This document shows, piece after piece, positions 1-7,195 of a stretch of DNA of 7,980 bases. Source of the DNA: Methanobacteriota archaeon. GTDB taxonomy: Archaea > Thermoplasmatota > Poseidoniia > Poseidoniales > Poseidoniaceae. The DNA is taken from NCBI GenBank assembly GCA_002727515.1, contig PBXF01000057.1:18206-26185 (forward strand). Direction: 5' to 3'. The first letter of the stretch is position 1, and the number at the start of each line of letters is the position of its first letter. The translations under genes and the position numbers were made by a program. The notes beneath the pieces are model-generated. The model was given only the letters and a program-made list of their open reading frames with translations. It searched no databases and was not told where the DNA came from.

Positions 1-215
1 TGTTCGTATTTTGATTTGATGTCTTGGGGTAAACTGAAGAAATCTTCTGCAACTTCGTACGATTTAGATATTGCATCTGCACTTATGCCGTGACCAGTTA
101 GAGCGAAGAAACCTATGTCTTGCAGAGCATCACCAATCTGATTGATGAATCGCTCTCTTCTTTCACCGCCAGCTCTCCAATCTGACAAATCACAAACAGT
201 TAATGTTCTAGTCAT
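1..215 (-). CDS. 2-oxoglutarate/Fe(II)-dependent oxygenase, isopenicillin N synthase-like family (N-terminal fragment, cut by window edge)
   Basis: Reading the minus strand from an ATG at 215 gives 71 codons with no stop before the window edge. The peptide begins MTRTLTVCDLSDW and holds the signature of the non-haem dioxygenase N-terminal domain (DIOX_N): an amphipathic helix followed by IGFFALTGHGIS at about residues 34-45, then a second helix ending in EDFFSLPQDIKSKY at about residues 57-70. This matches the family pattern of G-F-F/L-x-x-x-x-H-G-I followed by F-F-x-L-P. The catalytic HxD...H iron triad and the 2-oxoglutarate-binding arginine lie in the C-terminal domain outside the window, so activity and substrate cannot be judged. 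The start lies one base after the stop codon of the Bax inhibitor-like gene, which argues for co-transcription and translational coupling. The family is clear; the substrate is unknown. Confidence 0.8.
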   Translation of the reverse strand, partial: MTRTLTVCDLSDWRAGGERRERFINQIGDALQDIGFFALTGHGISADAISKSYEVAEDFFSLPQDIKSKYE

Positions 216-216
216 T

Positions 217-966
217 TTAATCACGAGAATTGATCTTAGCTACCAACTTTAACATTTCAATGTAAAGCCAAACCAGTGTAATCAAAAGCCCAAGTGCTGC
301 ATACCATTCCATATTTTTCGGAGCACCATGCCTTACGCCGTTTTCAATAACTGCAAAATCAAGAATTAGGAACAAAGCAGCAACACCTGTGAATATCAAA
401 CTGATTCCTATTCCTATTGGTCCGTTACTGTGCAAGAATGGAACACTAGTTCCCATAAATCCTAGAATAAAGTTGAAGAGGTAAATCATCATTATCGCAA
501 ATCCCATTGACACTACAGCCAATGTGAATTTTTGTGTTGCTTGGATTATTCTCATACGATAAAGAGTTAGCATAGTAATGAAAACTGCAATAGTTCCAGC
601 CAATGCTTGCAATACCACACCTTCACTGCCTCCAAGGTAATAATATTCGACCATGAATGAGAATGCGCCAACAAATAAGCCTTCTAATATCGCATACATG
701 CCAATCAAAACTTGTGGCTGTGCTGGTCTGATGAAGAATATGGCTAATGCCAAAATAAAGCCGCCAATACCTCCTCCAATTATGAAGATTCCAGTATATG
801 CTGGGTTTTGTAGACAAAGGGAATAAGCAATTAAAGCGGTTATTCCAACGAATGATAACAATGTCAGTGTTTTGCTAATAGTTCCTTCAAGGGACATTCT
901 TTCTGAACCCATTCCTGGCTGGAAATATTTTGGGTTGAGGGCGGGGTTACTCTGTCTGTACACCAT
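217..966 (-). CDS. Bax inhibitor-1/YccA-family multi-pass membrane protein
   Basis: This is a 249-residue hydrophobic protein with about seven predicted membrane helices. It opens with a short soluble segment containing SNPALNPKYF and then MSLEGTISKTL before the first helix, an arrangement typical of the prokaryotic Bax inhibitor-1-like (YccA, COG4760-type) branch. The C-terminal part has the acidic, partly polar last helices expected of the family: LILDFAVIENGVRHG, then NMEWYAALGLLITLVWLYIEML, which resembles the region of the family's conserved Asp pair. Characterised relatives act as pH-sensitive cation or calcium leak channels or regulate membrane proteases; the role in archaea is not established. 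I chose the ATG at 966. A TTG three codons upstream (975) is in frame, and an AGGAG at 991-995 sits 15 bases before that TTG, so the longer form is possible. The gene begins 38 bp after the large surface-protein gene and ends one base before the oxygenase start. Confidence 0.85.
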   Translation of the reverse strand: MVYRQSNPALNPKYFQPGMGSERMSLEGTISKTLTLLSFVGITALIAYSLCLQNPAYTGIFIIGGGIGGFILALAIFFIRPAQPQVLIGMYAILEGLFVGAFSFMVEYYYLGGSEGVVLQALAGTIAVFITMLTLYRMRIIQATQKFTLAVVSMGFAIMMIYLFNFILGFMGTSVPFLHSNGPIGIGISLIFTGVAALFLILDFAVIENGVRHGAPKNMEWYAALGLLITLVWLYIEMLKLVAKINSRD

Positions 967-1004
967 GTGACTCAAACAGCGATGAGACCACTCCTTTGTG
1001 AATC

Positions 1005-4000
1005 TTATGCGTTATTTTCCTCAATCTGCTGCATATACCACTCATGTAGTTGGTCTTCAGTCCAACCGGATTCAAGGTATTTCTCAACTTGCTCAGAGTC
1101 CCACCCCGGGAATTTACTCATGTCGATGCCAGATGATTTCTCAACTTCTTCAGAGCCATCTACTACAGATGAATCCCATGTTTTTGCTCCTTCAACATCC
1201 TCTATATTCATTGCACCATCATCTTCATTTGGATTTCTCAATAGGAAGAATAGTGCTCCACCCAATACTATTGAGCCTAGGGTTATTAGAATGATCATGA
1301 AGTTCAAGCCAGATGAAGAACTTCCTCCCTCTGAATTATCAGTAGATTTTTGCTGATTTTGTTTGCCCGAGCAACCTTTAGAATCGGTTGCAGTGTTTGG
1401 TGGAGTATCTGCACACTCATCCTCAGAATCAATTACACCGTCTCCATCTGTATCCGCATCCGGTTGATTATCTTGAGAAAGTTGTTCTTGTGAACAACCG
1501 TCAGAATCAACAGCAGCGCCTGTAGCAGTTTCTGGGCATTCATCATCTCCATCAATTACCCCATCCGAGTCTTCATCGCTTGGCGCTACTACAACGTCTG
1601 GAACACAACCATATGCGTCGCTATCTTTGACTCCATCAGAATCAGCGTCTTCTAGAACTAGGGCGTCAGTGGCAGAAATGCTACTATTTTGGGATGCCCA
1701 AATTATCTCATCAGCATCGAGAATACAATCTCCATCCGTATCATTTGAATTTGGATTTGAGTTGTAGGAAAATTCTCCTAAGTTAGTAATTCCATCGTTG
1801 TCAAAATCCATGTCAGAGTCAGACTGTGTTCTATCTAATCCATTTTCTAATTCCCAGTAATCTGGAATTCCATCAATATCGGTGTCTGTTGTTGTATCAA
1901 GTCTGGACCAATCTTCCCAAAACGATTGTTCGTAGACGGCTGCAATATTTTCAGAAACTATGGCTAATCCCATTTCTCGATTTCTTAGAATTGAATTGTC
2001 TCCCCAATTTATGCTCGAAATTAATACTGTTTCACCGTCAATAATCATTCCTTTGTTGTGCAATTTTGTTACGGTGTCATTTTCTGACATCAATATTGCT
2101 TCTACATCTCCAGACCAGCTGTTTAATTCATTAACAGCCTCTCTTATTCCAGGATTATCATTGACATAGTGCTGATTTATGGCCATTCTAATGGCAACAC
2201 CTCTAGCAGCTGCATCTTCTAGGGATTCGACCAGTGGATTGCTTTGCCAGCCCCAATACCAATCCATCTCGAAGTATTGCAGAGATAGCAAAATTTCAGT
2301 ATCTGCAGAATTAATCAAGTCTGCAAGTCCTTGAACACAATCATCTGGGCAAGTCAACAAATGTCCGTCTATTGATTCAACCATTGGTTGTTTTATATCG
2401 GTCGGTATGTATTCCAAAGGAGGTAGGTAAGACCCAACCTCTGGCTGGGAGAATGTTGCATCTTCAACGTGTAATTGTCCTGGTTCTTCGTCAAATGCAA
2501 GACGTTCTAGTACAATCTGGGCAAGATCGTTACTTTCTACAATTATTCCCCAATCACGGTTTCCTTGTTGGTCAGTCGGTAAACTAGATGATTTCCAGTT
2601 CCCAGAACCAATCCAGACCATTGAATCATCAACAACCGCAACTTTCGAGTGCAGATATTGGTATGGTGATGATGAGGAAGATGAAAATTGCATTACGGTA
2701 ACTCCAGAGTTTTCAAGTTCGTATGCCATTCCATCACTTTGTGCAACTTGAGATTGCGACCACCAAGATTCTGGCTCATGGATTACCACAGTGACATCTA
2801 CTCCCCTATTCTGCGCTTCCATTAGTGAATATACCAAGTTAACATGATGTAATTGGTAAACATGCAAGTGGATATTATCTTGAGCGTTATTTAGCATCGA
2901 AACTATGTTGTCTAAACCTGCTTCAGGAGCTATGAGTGGAGTTACATTTGAAACATCGGAGAATGATGTGACTCCACAAAAGTGAGATGCACCTGCGACA
3001 GACCAGCGCATTTCCCAGTCTGAGGATTGATTTGTGTCAACTAGGTTTCCACAGCCATCTCCTCTAAGGTACAATATACGGTCGACAGATGTAACCGGTT
3101 CTCCAATGGACACCCCTGACCATCCTTCTAGGTCTGTTGGACCATTGCCGTAAACGAAGGTGTCAGCAACAACGCCTAATGGAGAAATTAGTTGAATTGT
3201 AGAACCGCTATCTGGAAGCCAGACTGGGAAATCCATGACGTCATCAGCATCAACAATCGTTGACTGTTCCATTGCTTTGACGGCTCCTGCATCAGGGCTG
3301 ATGATCACAGATTCACCTGAATTAATCATCAATCCACTAAATGTTCCATTGAAAGATATACCCGTTGTAGTGGTCTTTCTAACAGTCCAGCCATTCATAA
3401 CCGCAGTGCGGTCTCCTGTATTGGTAATTTCAAAGAATTCATCATTGGAACTTAGACTTGACTCCTGATACATAAATCGACTGAAAATTAAGTCCTCAGG
3501 ACCTGCGTATGATGATATGTCAGGCTCTTCGTAGCCAGGAGTTGGCCAAGGCAGAACTTCTCCTTCACCATTCATGGTTTTACAATCAGTTGTAGTTGTC
3601 CAAACAGCGGAATCTACAACATTTCCATCCGGGTCTTCTATTGTGATTGAATCGCCTAGACCGCTGATAAACCAGTTTGGAGCCATAACTATCTTTCTTT
3701 GCGATGGTTGGATTTCCATATCAGTCGTATTGTATATGTTGTCCATTCTTGCGTGAATAAGGTCTCCATCGCCTGAAATTATTCTCCACGCACTCAGATT
3801 GATTGCTTGAGTTCCAGTATTGTTGAATTCTATCCAATCATCCAGTGGAGTAATTGTGTCCGCCGCACAATGCGCCAATATTTCGGTAATTTCTAATGTT
3901 GAATCTCCAGTGTATGGTGATGTTTGAGGATTCATTTCACCGGGAGTTTGCCATGGTGCTTGAGTCCAATCATTGTTCCAATACCAAAGAGATTCACCTT

Positions 4001-5768
4001 CTGTGGTTTTGTTGTAAGTTACAACAGATATTACTTGATTTGTGGTATCTCTCAATTCAATAGTGTCAGGTGCTGTATTCTTCAGATAGAAACTCTGAGT
4101 TCCGTTGATAGCAACCACGAATATTTCACCGGGATTAACAATCGTACTATCTTTTTCAGGTAGTTGTATTACGTTGATGTTGAAATTCCTAGAACCAGAA
4201 GTGAAGTGCCAATTAGCAATATCTACGGATTGATTGCCGGTGTTAATCAATTCAACCCATTCGCCATTAGGCCATGAATCAGTATCGTTTCCAACAGCGT
4301 CTGGGAATATCTCATTGAACGCTATTTCTCCACTAACAGGTGTTGTGCCAGGTTCAGGATAACCCGGTGTTGGCCAACTAGAAATCACCCAAGGTAGGTT
4401 TGGATTTTGAGCCTCTATCACAGTGTTATTCACACCAGGGTCTGAATTCCACCAAGCTTTGTGGACAACTTCTCCCGTTTGATTTTCAAGCATAAGGTGG
4501 TTGTATTGATTCCATAGAGTTACAGATTCCGAAAATTGTAAAATTCTTCGAGAATCTGGTGAGATAATTGATCCTGGTTGTGTGGAATTCATTACAAGAT
4601 TGCCCATGTGAATTACTGTTAGATTACCCATTCCATCTCTAATCCTCCAATCCATCAAATCAATATCTGAATTGCCCGTATTATGAAGTTCAAGCCATTC
4701 TCCTTCCGGATATGCAAAGCCGTCTCTAGATGAATTGACCAATACTTCTGTAATGACCAAATCTGATGTTCCGTTTACTATGTTCTCCCAAAGGTTCGGA
4801 TTTTCCAAACCAGGTGTCGGGTAAGATGCAGCAGACCAACTACCATCTGTTTGCTCGACTGAAGAGAATCCAGGTACTGTGTCAGACCATGTTATTTGGT
4901 CAGTCAAAGTACCATTAGGCAAAAGTAATCTCAAACTTTCTGCACCGTTATTCAAAACACCCCATGCAGTTGATGAGTTAACTGCTACAACACGGTGGCC
5001 TCCTGCCGTTATGATTGATGAATTTCCGACAAGGTGAGATTCATTTAGCGGAAGGACATTACCTGCATTGTCAACGATTGTCCAACCAGATAGGTTCACA
5101 TCAGATGTGCCTGAATTGTGCAATTCAACCCATTCCCCACCAGGCCACGATTCATTATCTGCTGAGAAGTAAGGGTTTGCCATAACTTCATTGAAACTTA
5201 TTCCGGTAGAAACTGGCCCAGTGGCTTGGCTATTTGCCGAACCTGGAGTTGGTGAATTTGTAGAAATCCAGTCGTTTGCTGGATTTGTAGAGTCTTCTTC
5301 TAAACTTACACCCGATGCGGTGTTATTCCAAGATGCTTGATCTTTGTAGTTGCCAAATGAATCAGTCATTGTGATGTAATCGAATGTATTAGTCAGGTAA
5401 AAATTAGCATAACCATTTCTTGCAATTACCATGTAATCGCCGGGCTGAATCGTCCACGAATTAGAGTTTCCAGCTTGGTAACCAACAATCGTTGTAGAGT
5501 TGAATTCAAGAGTTTTCCCAGCTTTATTTTCAAGTTTCCAATTCAGAACATCCATGGGTGTTTGACCTGAATTATGGATTTCCATCCATTCTCCGTTTGG
5601 CCAAGTTGCATCGTCATATCCATTGGGATTTGGAAGTGCCTCATTTAGGCAAATATCTCCGCTGCAAGCACTTGCTCTACCACTTGTTGTAGCTTCAACA
5701 AATGTCAACATCAATGTCAAAGTTGAAAATACCATCAGTGCCGTTAATGAAAATGCTCTAAACTTCAT
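1005..5768 (-). CDS. Giant surface protein: six lamin-tail-type domains, phospholipase D-like HKD phosphodiesterase, calcium-binding repeats, C-terminal membrane anchor
   Basis: This is a 1587-residue secreted, membrane-anchored protein. Residues 1-26 form a signal peptide (MKFRAFSL, then a hydrophobic core). Residues about 38-750 hold five clear lamin-tail-type beta-sandwich repeats, each with a G-E-W-x-E-x-x-N-S/T-G core and most ending in PTPG; a sixth, degenerate repeat covers about 758-900. Residues about 938-1290 form a phospholipase D-like unit with both catalytic motifs intact: H1040, K1042, D1047 with GSGN at 1054-1057, and H1237, K1239, D1244 with SSIN at 1251-1254. Residues about 1295-1467 are thrombospondin type 3-like DxDxDG calcium-binding repeats with paired cysteines. 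A membrane helix lies at about 1488-1511, followed by an acidic 76-residue cytoplasmic tail. Many N-x-S/T sequons suggest surface glycosylation. HKD pairs hydrolyse phosphodiesters in phospholipids or nucleic acids; the substrate here is unknown. The ATG at 5768 is preferred because it follows GGTGAGG and exposes the signal peptide; an upstream TTG at 5834 would bury it. Confidence 0.88.
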   Translation of the reverse strand: MKFRAFSLTALMVFSTLTLMLTFVEATTSGRASACSGDICLNEALPNPNGYDDATWPNGEWMEIHNSGQTPMDVLNWKLENKAGKTLEFNSTTIVGYQAGNSNSWTIQPGDYMVIARNGYANFYLTNTFDYITMTDSFGNYKDQASWNNTASGVSLEEDSTNPANDWISTNSPTPGSANSQATGPVSTGISFNEVMANPYFSADNESWPGGEWVELHNSGTSDVNLSGWTIVDNAGNVLPLNESHLVGNSSIITAGGHRVVAVNSSTAWGVLNNGAESLRLLLPNGTLTDQITWSDTVPGFSSVEQTDGSWSAASYPTPGLENPNLWENIVNGTSDLVITEVLVNSSRDGFAYPEGEWLELHNTGNSDIDLMDWRIRDGMGNLTVIHMGNLVMNSTQPGSIISPDSRRILQFSESVTLWNQYNHLMLENQTGEVVHKAWWNSDPGVNNTVIEAQNPNLPWVISSWPTPGYPEPGTTPVSGEIAFNEIFPDAVGNDTDSWPNGEWVELINTGNQSVDIANWHFTSGSRNFNINVIQLPEKDSTIVNPGEIFVVAINGTQSFYLKNTAPDTIELRDTTNQVISVVTYNKTTEGESLWYWNNDWTQAPWQTPGEMNPQTSPYTGDSTLEITEILAHCAADTITPLDDWIEFNNTGTQAINLSAWRIISGDGDLIHARMDNIYNTTDMEIQPSQRKIVMAPNWFISGLGDSITIEDPDGNVVDSAVWTTTTDCKTMNGEGEVLPWPTPGYEEPDISSYAGPEDLIFSRFMYQESSLSSNDEFFEITNTGDRTAVMNGWTVRKTTTTGISFNGTFSGLMINSGESVIISPDAGAVKAMEQSTIVDADDVMDFPVWLPDSGSTIQLISPLGVVADTFVYGNGPTDLEGWSGVSIGEPVTSVDRILYLRGDGCGNLVDTNQSSDWEMRWSVAGASHFCGVTSFSDVSNVTPLIAPEAGLDNIVSMLNNAQDNIHLHVYQLHHVNLVYSLMEAQNRGVDVTVVIHEPESWWSQSQVAQSDGMAYELENSGVTVMQFSSSSSSPYQYLHSKVAVVDDSMVWIGSGNWKSSSLPTDQQGNRDWGIIVESNDLAQIVLERLAFDEEPGQLHVEDATFSQPEVGSYLPPLEYIPTDIKQPMVESIDGHLLTCPDDCVQGLADLINSADTEILLSLQYFEMDWYWGWQSNPLVESLEDAAARGVAIRMAINQHYVNDNPGIREAVNELNSWSGDVEAILMSENDTVTKLHNKGMIIDGETVLISSINWGDNSILRNREMGLAIVSENIAAVYEQSFWEDWSRLDTTTDTDIDGIPDYWELENGLDRTQSDSDMDFDNDGITNLGEFSYNSNPNSNDTDGDCILDADEIIWASQNSSISATDALVLEDADSDGVKDSDAYGCVPDVVVAPSDEDSDGVIDGDDECPETATGAAVDSDGCSQEQLSQDNQPDADTDGDGVIDSEDECADTPPNTATDSKGCSGKQNQQKSTDNSEGGSSSSGLNFMIILITLGSIVLGGALFFLLRNPNEDDGAMNIEDVEGAKTWDSSVVDGSEEVEKSSGIDMSKFPGWDSEQVEKYLESGWTEDQLHEWYMQQIEENNA
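1368..1886 (-). repeat. Aspartate-rich calcium-binding (thrombospondin type 3-like) repeat segment
   Basis: Residues about 1295-1467 of the giant surface protein repeat the pattern D-x-D-x-D-G-x-x-D. Examples are DTDIDGIPDYWE, DFDNDGITNLGE, DTDGDCILDADE, DADSDGVKDSD, DEDSDGVIDGDDECP and DTDGDGVIDSEDECADTP. The last two units end in DSDGC and DSKGC and carry cysteines that are probably paired (C1411 with C1425, C1452 with C1466). Repeats of this kind bind calcium and form a stiff stalk. Here they would hold the catalytic and lamin-tail parts away from the membrane helix at 1236-1307. Confidence 0.8.
3519..5657 (-). repeat. Five tandem lamin-tail-type protein repeats (about 135-150 codons each)
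   Basis: Within the giant surface protein the same block recurs. It has an opening strand such as ISFNEVMANP or LVITEVLVN, then a W/Y-P-x-G-E-W-x-E-L/I-x-N-S/T-G core at residues about 56-68, 208-220, 353-365 and 499-511, with a weaker form at 641-652. A D/N-L-x-x-W-x-I strand follows, and the block closes with a P/Q-TPG motif at 173-176, 317-320, 466-469, 607-610 and 742-745. The period is about 135-150 residues. The copies have diverged in DNA sequence, which suggests old duplication and not recent slippage. A sixth block (core DEFFEITNTG near residue 777) lacks the closing PTPG and leads into the phosphodiesterase unit. Lamin-tail domains in prokaryotic surface proteins are generally thought to mediate binding to surfaces or polymers; the ligand here is not evident. 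Confidence 0.8.
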
Positions 5769-5770
5769 AT

Positions 5771-5777
5771 CCTCACC
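5771..5777 (-). promoter_or_regulatory. Ribosome binding site of the giant surface-protein gene
   Basis: On the minus strand GGTGAGG lies two bases before the ATG at 5768 (the GGTGA part is four bases away). It matches part of the archaeal anti-Shine-Dalgarno complement GGAGGTGA. It supports the 5768 start over the in-frame TTG at 5834. The spacing is short, so confidence is moderate. Confidence 0.5.
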
Positions 5778-5791
5778 ATGTATCTCGACAT

Positions 5792-5838
5792 AGTATTGGG
5801 TATTGATGCTTTCTTTTGTACATTCCAAAACCAATACT
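5792..5838. repeat. 8-bp inverted repeat upstream of the surface-protein gene
   Basis: AGTATTGG at 5792-5799 is exactly reverse-complemented by CCAATACT at 5831-5838, with 31 bases between. It lies 24-70 bases upstream of the surface-protein ATG, so it could be a leader hairpin or a spaced operator pair, or chance. No function can be assigned from the sequence alone. Confidence 0.3.
5819..5828 (-). promoter_or_regulatory. Candidate shared control box, TTGGAATGTA on the minus strand
   Basis: The word TACATTCCAA (plus strand) occurs here and again at 7196-7205 in the pstS-phoU control region. In minus-gene orientation both read TTGGAATGTA. They start 51 and 63 bases upstream of their respective ATG codons (5768 and 7133). 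This makes it a candidate common regulatory half-site. I see no clear TATA box for the surface-protein gene; weak candidates are AATACTAT near 5790-5797 and TACAATAAG further upstream. Confidence 0.35.
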
Positions 5839-5976
5839 GTGACATACCTGGCACTACTTATTGTAAATGCAGGGCACAGGCTCGTTATTGCCTGATTAGT
5901 TCACATAATTGATAGATAATTTGCATCAACCTTGAAAGAAAGCACTTTTCCAAGCCATAGGTTGTTTCGAACAAAT

Positions 5977-6015
5977 AAAAAAGGCCCGCAGGAGGGAGGA
6001 CGCCTCCTGCGAGCC
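5977..6015 (-). terminator. Intrinsic-type terminator of pstS
   Basis: Read on the minus strand, a 13-bp stem (arms 6015-6003 and 5995-5983, GGCTCGCAGGAGG with CCTCCTGCGGGCC) encloses a 7-base loop and is followed directly by TTTTTT (5982-5977). In the minus-strand RNA every base of the stem pairs, the fourth pair being U-G. On the plus strand the same position is an A-C mismatch, so the structure fits the minus-strand transcript. It begins 20 bases past the pstS stop codon. A smaller hairpin, GCTGAT/ATCAGC at 6024-6040, overlaps the stop codon itself. Confidence 0.85.
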
Positions 6016-6035
6016 AATTTATTGCTGATGTTAAA

Positions 6036-7133
6036 TCAGCCAATTCTAGATAGCATATCCTCAATCATTTCATCGGGAAGTGCAACATATCCTACATCAG
6101 TGACATGTTCCATTCCGGCTTCTGAGTATCCATATTCAATGAATTCTCGAACTAGATCCCAATCCTCATTGTTTACATTCATGTAAATCGCTCTTGATAG
6201 AGGGGCGTACGTGTTATCTGCAACTGTTTCTGCATTCGGAGTTACTGCCCCACCAGCATCTTGTACACCATGTGTGTCGTTATTCGCTATGTCTACTACA
6301 TTCAACTTGTTTGCATTTTCTTCGTAATAAGCATAGCCAAAGTATCCAATTGCGTTTTCATCACCATCTATACCATTCACAATCTGATTGTCATCGGCTG
6401 AATTTTGGTAGCCTCGAGCAGTGTCGAATCCTTCAGGTTCATATCCCTCTTTTCCAGCGAAGCAATTTTTACAGAATACTTGCTCTCCAAAATATTCGTA
6501 GGTTCCCGAGTCAGAATCTGCACCCCAAAGTTTGATTTCAGAATCATCACAGGCAGCATCTAAATCTCCCCATTCTCTAGTATCGTCTCCGTCGTTATTT
6601 GGTGTTGTGGAATTCATATCCAGTCCATCAGCCTCTAGTTCTGATTCAGACCAATCCGAAAATACCCACCTTAGTTGAGCCATAGAAATGCCTCCCATTT
6701 GTGTTAAGCATTGATCAGCGGCTCCGCCTTTCTTAACAACCACTGACAAACCGTCCACCGCTACAATTAGCTGTGTGACAGTCACATCTGAGTCAACACA
6801 ATCAAATGTGTAGCCATCAGAATTCACTGTTGCTTCAGACTCTTTCCAGTCACGACTCATATCTCCTATGTGGACTGAATCGGTATCGGTGCTACATACT
6901 TTAGATGCACCTGCTCCCGAGCCTCCACCTGCTACAGTTACAGAGTAATCCGAGTTACTTGCCATGAACGCTTGACCCCAAGCGCTTGCAACAGGGTAAA
7001 CAGTACTGCTTCCTGCAATATTAATCGTTTTTATTTCGCTATCTTCATCGTCTCCGCCTAGACATCCGGCCAATCCTGCAACCATCAGTGTGAGGACAAT
7101 TGTCCAAGCCATTCCATTTTTCTTTATCATCAT
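6036..7133 (-). CDS. pstS: Phosphate ABC transporter substrate-binding lipoprotein PstS
   Basis: This 365-residue protein binds inorganic phosphate outside the membrane and delivers it to the PstCAB transporter. A signal peptide ends in a lipobox, LAGC, with the lipidated cysteine at residue 24, followed by an acidic linker GGDDEDSE. Family motifs appear in order: GSSTVYPV (41-48), GGGSGAGASK (69-78), IGDMSR (89-94), DSGTYEYF (208-215), AIGYFGYAYY (261-270) and APLSRAIYMNV (310-320). The GSST, SR and SGT groups correspond to phosphate-coordinating loops in known PstS proteins. Six cysteines remain in the mature domain (80, 112, 142, 195, 221, 224), including CKNC, and could form disulfides. 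An acidic stretch around residues 158-200 looks like a lineage-specific loop. The ATG at 7133 is chosen because AGGAG lies nine bases upstream; the next codon is also ATG. A terminator follows the stop, so the gene is probably transcribed alone, divergently from phoU. Confidence 0.93.
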   Translation of the reverse strand: MMIKKNGMAWTIVLTLMVAGLAGCLGGDDEDSEIKTINIAGSSTVYPVASAWGQAFMASNSDYSVTVAGGGSGAGASKVCSTDTDSVHIGDMSRDWKESEATVNSDGYTFDCVDSDVTVTQLIVAVDGLSVVVKKGGAADQCLTQMGGISMAQLRWVFSDWSESELEADGLDMNSTTPNNDGDDTREWGDLDAACDDSEIKLWGADSDSGTYEYFGEQVFCKNCFAGKEGYEPEGFDTARGYQNSADDNQIVNGIDGDENAIGYFGYAYYEENANKLNVVDIANNDTHGVQDAGGAVTPNAETVADNTYAPLSRAIYMNVNNEDWDLVREFIEYGYSEAGMEHVTDVGYVALPDEMIEDMLSRIG

Positions 7134-7142
7134 TCAGGTTAT

Positions 7143-7147
7143 CTCCT
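7143..7147 (-). promoter_or_regulatory. Ribosome binding site of pstS
   Basis: AGGAG on the minus strand (within CAGGAGAT) ends nine bases before the ATG at 7133. This spacing supports that ATG over the adjacent ATG at 7130. Confidence 0.75.
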
Positions 7148-7174
7148 GTTGTCCCCCGCTAGGGTGCTAGGTGC

Positions 7175-7186
7175 ATATATTTGGCC
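7175..7186 (-). promoter_or_regulatory. Archaeal promoter (TATA box) of pstS
   Basis: The minus strand reads GGCCAAATATATGC, a TATA-like element with a GC-containing flank on its upstream side. Archaeal transcription usually starts about 25 bases downstream of the TATA box, which would put the start near 7150 and give a short leader holding the AGGAG site. The start position is inferred. Confidence 0.55.
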
Positions 7187-7195
7187 ATTAGAATT

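Noticed and set aside
967..1356. Plus-strand open frames at 967-1356 and 998-1294
   Set aside because: They lie opposite the C-terminal tail and calcium-repeat coding region of the surface protein, have no ribosome binding site and give low-complexity Ser/His-rich peptides.
1826..4163. Several plus-strand open frames of 60-79 codons across the surface-protein gene
   Set aside because: All are antisense shadows of a long, domain-rich minus-strand gene and show no motifs or ribosome binding sites.
3519..5657. The lamin-tail repeats as a mobile element or CRISPR-like array
   Set aside because: The repetition is at the protein level with a long period (about 400-450 bases) and diverged DNA. There are no short identical repeats with spacers, no transposase and no terminal inverted repeats.
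5769..5834. A 22-codon extension of the surface protein starting at a TTG
   Set aside because: The extension is hydrophilic, would place residues in front of a clear signal peptide, and starts at TTG. The ATG at 5768 has an adjacent GGTGAGG site.
5876..5895. Small inverted repeat AGGC...GCCT in the intergenic region as a terminator
   Set aside because: The stem is only four to five pairs, has no T-run on either strand, and no gene ends there.
5932..6535. Plus-strand frames at 5932-6186 and 6194-6535, and a short minus-strand frame at 6377-6559
   Set aside because: They overlap the pstS coding sequence or its terminator in other frames, and none encodes a recognisable peptide.
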